Source: Niebla homalea
Lineage: Eukaryota > Ascomycota > Lecanoromycetes > Lecanorales > Ramalinaceae
Assembly (NCBI GenBank): GCA_019925105.1
Contig: JAHGAU010000004.1
Location: forward strand, 1,550,001 to 1,614,000
Reading direction: 5' to 3'
Length of the DNA stretch: 64,000 nt
The position numbers and the translations under genes were made by a program. Positions 61,951 through 64,000 of the stretch are shown piece after piece (the first letter of the stretch is position 1; every line of letters starts with the position of its first letter). A model generated the notes under the pieces. It saw nothing but the letters and a program-made list of their open reading frames with translations. It did not search any database and was not told the DNA's origin.

Positions 61951-64000
61951 ATGTCGAGCCTACCAAGCTCACCAAAGCCCCACCGCATGGTACTTGTTGG
62001 CCTCGGTCGACGCAGTCTTAGTACCGCTCTGCACAATAACCATAGGAGCCCGTTCTTCACTTTAGTCGCGGTTTGCGACCCCGATGTGAGCCTGTCTGGG
62101 CTCGTTCGAGACTTACACCCCAGAGTCTCTTTCTTTCCAAGCGTAGACTCACTCCTCGGGCATCAAAAAGGGATGACCAATGAACGGATCACGTGTGCTT
62201 ATGTGTATTCCACACTCCAAATATCTCCAGGTCGTTCCCACTTTGCTCCAAGAGGGTATCCATGTCCTCAAAGAAAAGCCAGCCGGAACGACCTCAGCCG
62301 AGTTGGAGATGTTTCAAGACCTGGCACGTCTTAACGAAGCGCGGCTCGTGACTGCTTCCCAGAGCCGCTATGGCACTCGATTGGGGCAGCTGTCGCAATG
62401 GGTTCCGCTGATCGGCAAGATGCTTTTGATAGAAGGAACGCGCAAGATTTCCGTGCCTGATCTAGGGCAGGGATGGAGAGCGAGCAAGCAGCTGGCGGGC
62501 GGTGGCGCTGTCAATGACCTTGGATGGCACCTCATCGACAACATTCTCGGATTGTTGGATCCCAACTGTGACATAGCTGCGCGCTACTCAAAGCTATTGA
62601 AAATACGAAGTTCGCCAGGATATAATTACGAGGATAGCGCCCTAGTCACACTCGAGATTCACGAGCCTGGAGGGGATCAGCCGGTCATTGCTCAATTAGC
62701 TATATCCCGAAATGGTCTGGAGAAGATGGACGAGCTGACAGTCACTGGAAGTCTGGGGGTGATTGTAGCACATAAAGCCTTTGTCGAAATTTCCATCAGA
62801 GAGGGTCCAAGGCCCCAGCAAAAGCAAATATCAACCCCTTCTGATCAGGATTTTGATCACATGTTGCGGTATTTCCATAACGAGATCAGCCGCGAAGCTC
62901 CTTCTGAGAAATTCCTTGCCTTTGGTCGGCGAGGCCGACGGGTCACCGAGCTTGTCGACACACTATACGCCATCGACGAGAAAAACACATCGAATGACAG
63001 ACTTTCGAGAGCGGCCATCGTTAACAGTGCTTCCAAGGTCCGAGAGGCGAGCCTTTTTGGAAGCTTACAGTGGCCCAGGGTCACGCAGGATATGGCTAGA
63101 GAGGCTATGGCTCAAATTTCGAAGACAATCTCCATCAGTGACAACTTAGGTGTATTTGGGGAATTCGAAAAGGAGTTCAAATAGTTTTATGGGCATCCTG
63201 ATTGGCATGCATTGTTGCACAATTCAGGCACGAACGCACTCCAAGGACTTCACTATGCATGTCAGTTTGTCCCAGGGGACGAGGTGCGTGACAGGCAATT
63301 AGGCTGGAACCCTGAATGGCTTGTACTTGCTAACGCAGGAAGTAGATCATTTTTCCGGTGTATACTTTCCTGCAACTTGTTCCCCAGCAATGCATTTTGG
63401 CATATGTCCAGTCTTTTACGACGTAGGGGCCGACGGCAACATATTACCAGTCGCAGTCAAGGCTGCCATTACCCAACGGACAAAGGCTGTTGTGGTCAGT
63501 CGTATGTGGGGCTGGCCTTGCGACATGACTGGAATCAGATCGGCTTTAGCAGGATCTCCCAAAATACTACTTCTAGAGGACTGTTCTCACTCGGAGCTTC
63601 CAATTAAGGACAGAGAGTTGGAACTTTCGGTGATGGGGCTGCTTAGTCGCTACAAGGCCAGAAAATCGTGAGTGGCGGAGAGGGGGGTATTGTACTGACC
63701 AAGCATGCGGATTTCCATTATCGTCAACTGGTATGGGGCCACTACAATAAACGTTGCAAGATCGAGATTCCCACCGCACATTCTCTCAAGGACTATGCTC
63801 TGACGGGCGCGGGACTGAAGAATCGTGCCCATACAGTGGCTGTTGCCATTGCCCTGAATCAGCTTCGAAAAGTGCTCGAGTTCCAGACGGTCAAATCTCA
63901 CTTTGCCTCCAGAATAGCAGAACAGCTCGAAAGAATTCCATTCCTGTAAATGGTTTACGATCGCGCCTTTGATGATCCTTGCATTCAGCATGCGTGGTAA
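61951..64000 (+). pseudogene. Gfo/Idh/MocA dehydrogenase-DegT aminotransferase fusion, inactivated, runs off window
   Basis: N-terminal half: Rossmann start MVLVGLGRRSL, the catalytic-lysine motif LKEKPAGT, and GGGAVNDLGWHLID, typical of Gfo/Idh/MocA NAD(P)-dependent sugar/cyclitol dehydrogenases. C-terminal half: NSGTNALQGL, RTKAVVVSRMWGWPCDM, LEDCSH, SLQGQKIVSGGEGG (PLP lysine) and HYRQLVWGHYNKRC, typical of DegT/DnrJ/EryC1/StrS aminotransferases. Both lie in one frame across a single TAG at 63182-63184. The aminotransferase N-terminus (NLGVFGEFEKEFK) precedes that stop, and no in-frame ATG follows, so this was one polypeptide. Damage: frameshift at about 62205, TAG at 63182, frameshift at about 63610, TAG at 63644 (TGG expected) and TAA at 63947 and 63998. 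Intron 63284-63338 (GTGCGT..CTAAC..CAG). Predicted role: oxidise a sugar or cyclitol hydroxyl, then transaminate the ketone. Confidence 0.83.
63284..63338 (+). other. Intron in the fusion pseudogene
   Basis: 55 nt, GTGCGT donor, GCTAAC branch site, GCAG acceptor, joining VPGDE to the downstream VYFPATCSPAM segment. Intact splice signals show that the locus was a normal fungal gene before it decayed. Confidence 0.7.

Noticed and set aside
1..64000. CRISPR arrays, bacterial operons or mitochondrial DNA
   Set aside because: No regularly spaced repeats with unique spacers, spliceosomal introns are present, and the AT-rich DNA is mutated transposons rather than organellar genes.

Overview
The window looks like nuclear DNA of a filamentous ascomycete (Pezizomycotina) whose genome undergoes repeat-induced point mutation (RIP). 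Three things point there: long, gene-empty, extremely AT-rich stretches saturated with TpA that consist of mutated transposons; short spliceosomal introns (about 50-130 nt, GTRNGT donors, CTRAY-like branch sites, YAG ends); and fungus-specific families (DUF7580-type proteins, the C2H2/ankyrin family, kinesin-light-chain-type TPR relics). I cannot name the species.

Layout. 1-3660: RIP-degraded AT-rich DNA with two copies of a short repeat (R1) and one copy of a second repeat (R2). 3660-10200: higher-GC but decayed DNA, with gene relics and a non-mutated R1 copy. 10207-11405 (minus): a three-exon gene for a Cys-rich, coiled-coil protein. 11.4-15.2 kb: no convincing gene. 15255-17687 (plus): an intact Ulp1/C48-like protein in which the catalytic Cys is Ser. 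18.1-49.7 kb: a large AT-rich RIP block. It holds a 1.6-kb LTR element, a hAT-like MITE, a minus-strand truncated LINE, LINE fragments, and a nest of three full-length (about 5.8 kb) LINEs in which two copies are inserted inside a third. Near its right edge is a relic of a TPR-type NLR.

50.1-64.0 kb is an island of accessory genes, every one broken. A C2H2/ankyrin gene (minus) and a DUF7580-type gene (plus) are transcribed divergently. They are followed by a fructosamine-kinase-like gene (minus), a 3.56-kb TIR transposon with a RIP-mutated interior, a Nudix hydrolase, and a bifunctional Gfo/Idh/MocA dehydrogenase-DegT aminotransferase fusion that runs off the window. Many of the nonsense changes fit C-to-T (or G-to-A) mutation: TGG to TGA/TAG, CAG to TAG, CAA to TAA. 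This suggests that RIP leaked from the transposons into neighbouring genes; there are also single-base frameshifts.

Two gene themes stand out in the right arm: an NLR/self-recognition-like set (TPR relic, ankyrin/C2H2, DUF7580), and a possible decayed aminosugar or aminocyclitol set (FN3K-like kinase, Nudix, dehydrogenase-aminotransferase fusion). Both groupings are inference from family membership and proximity.
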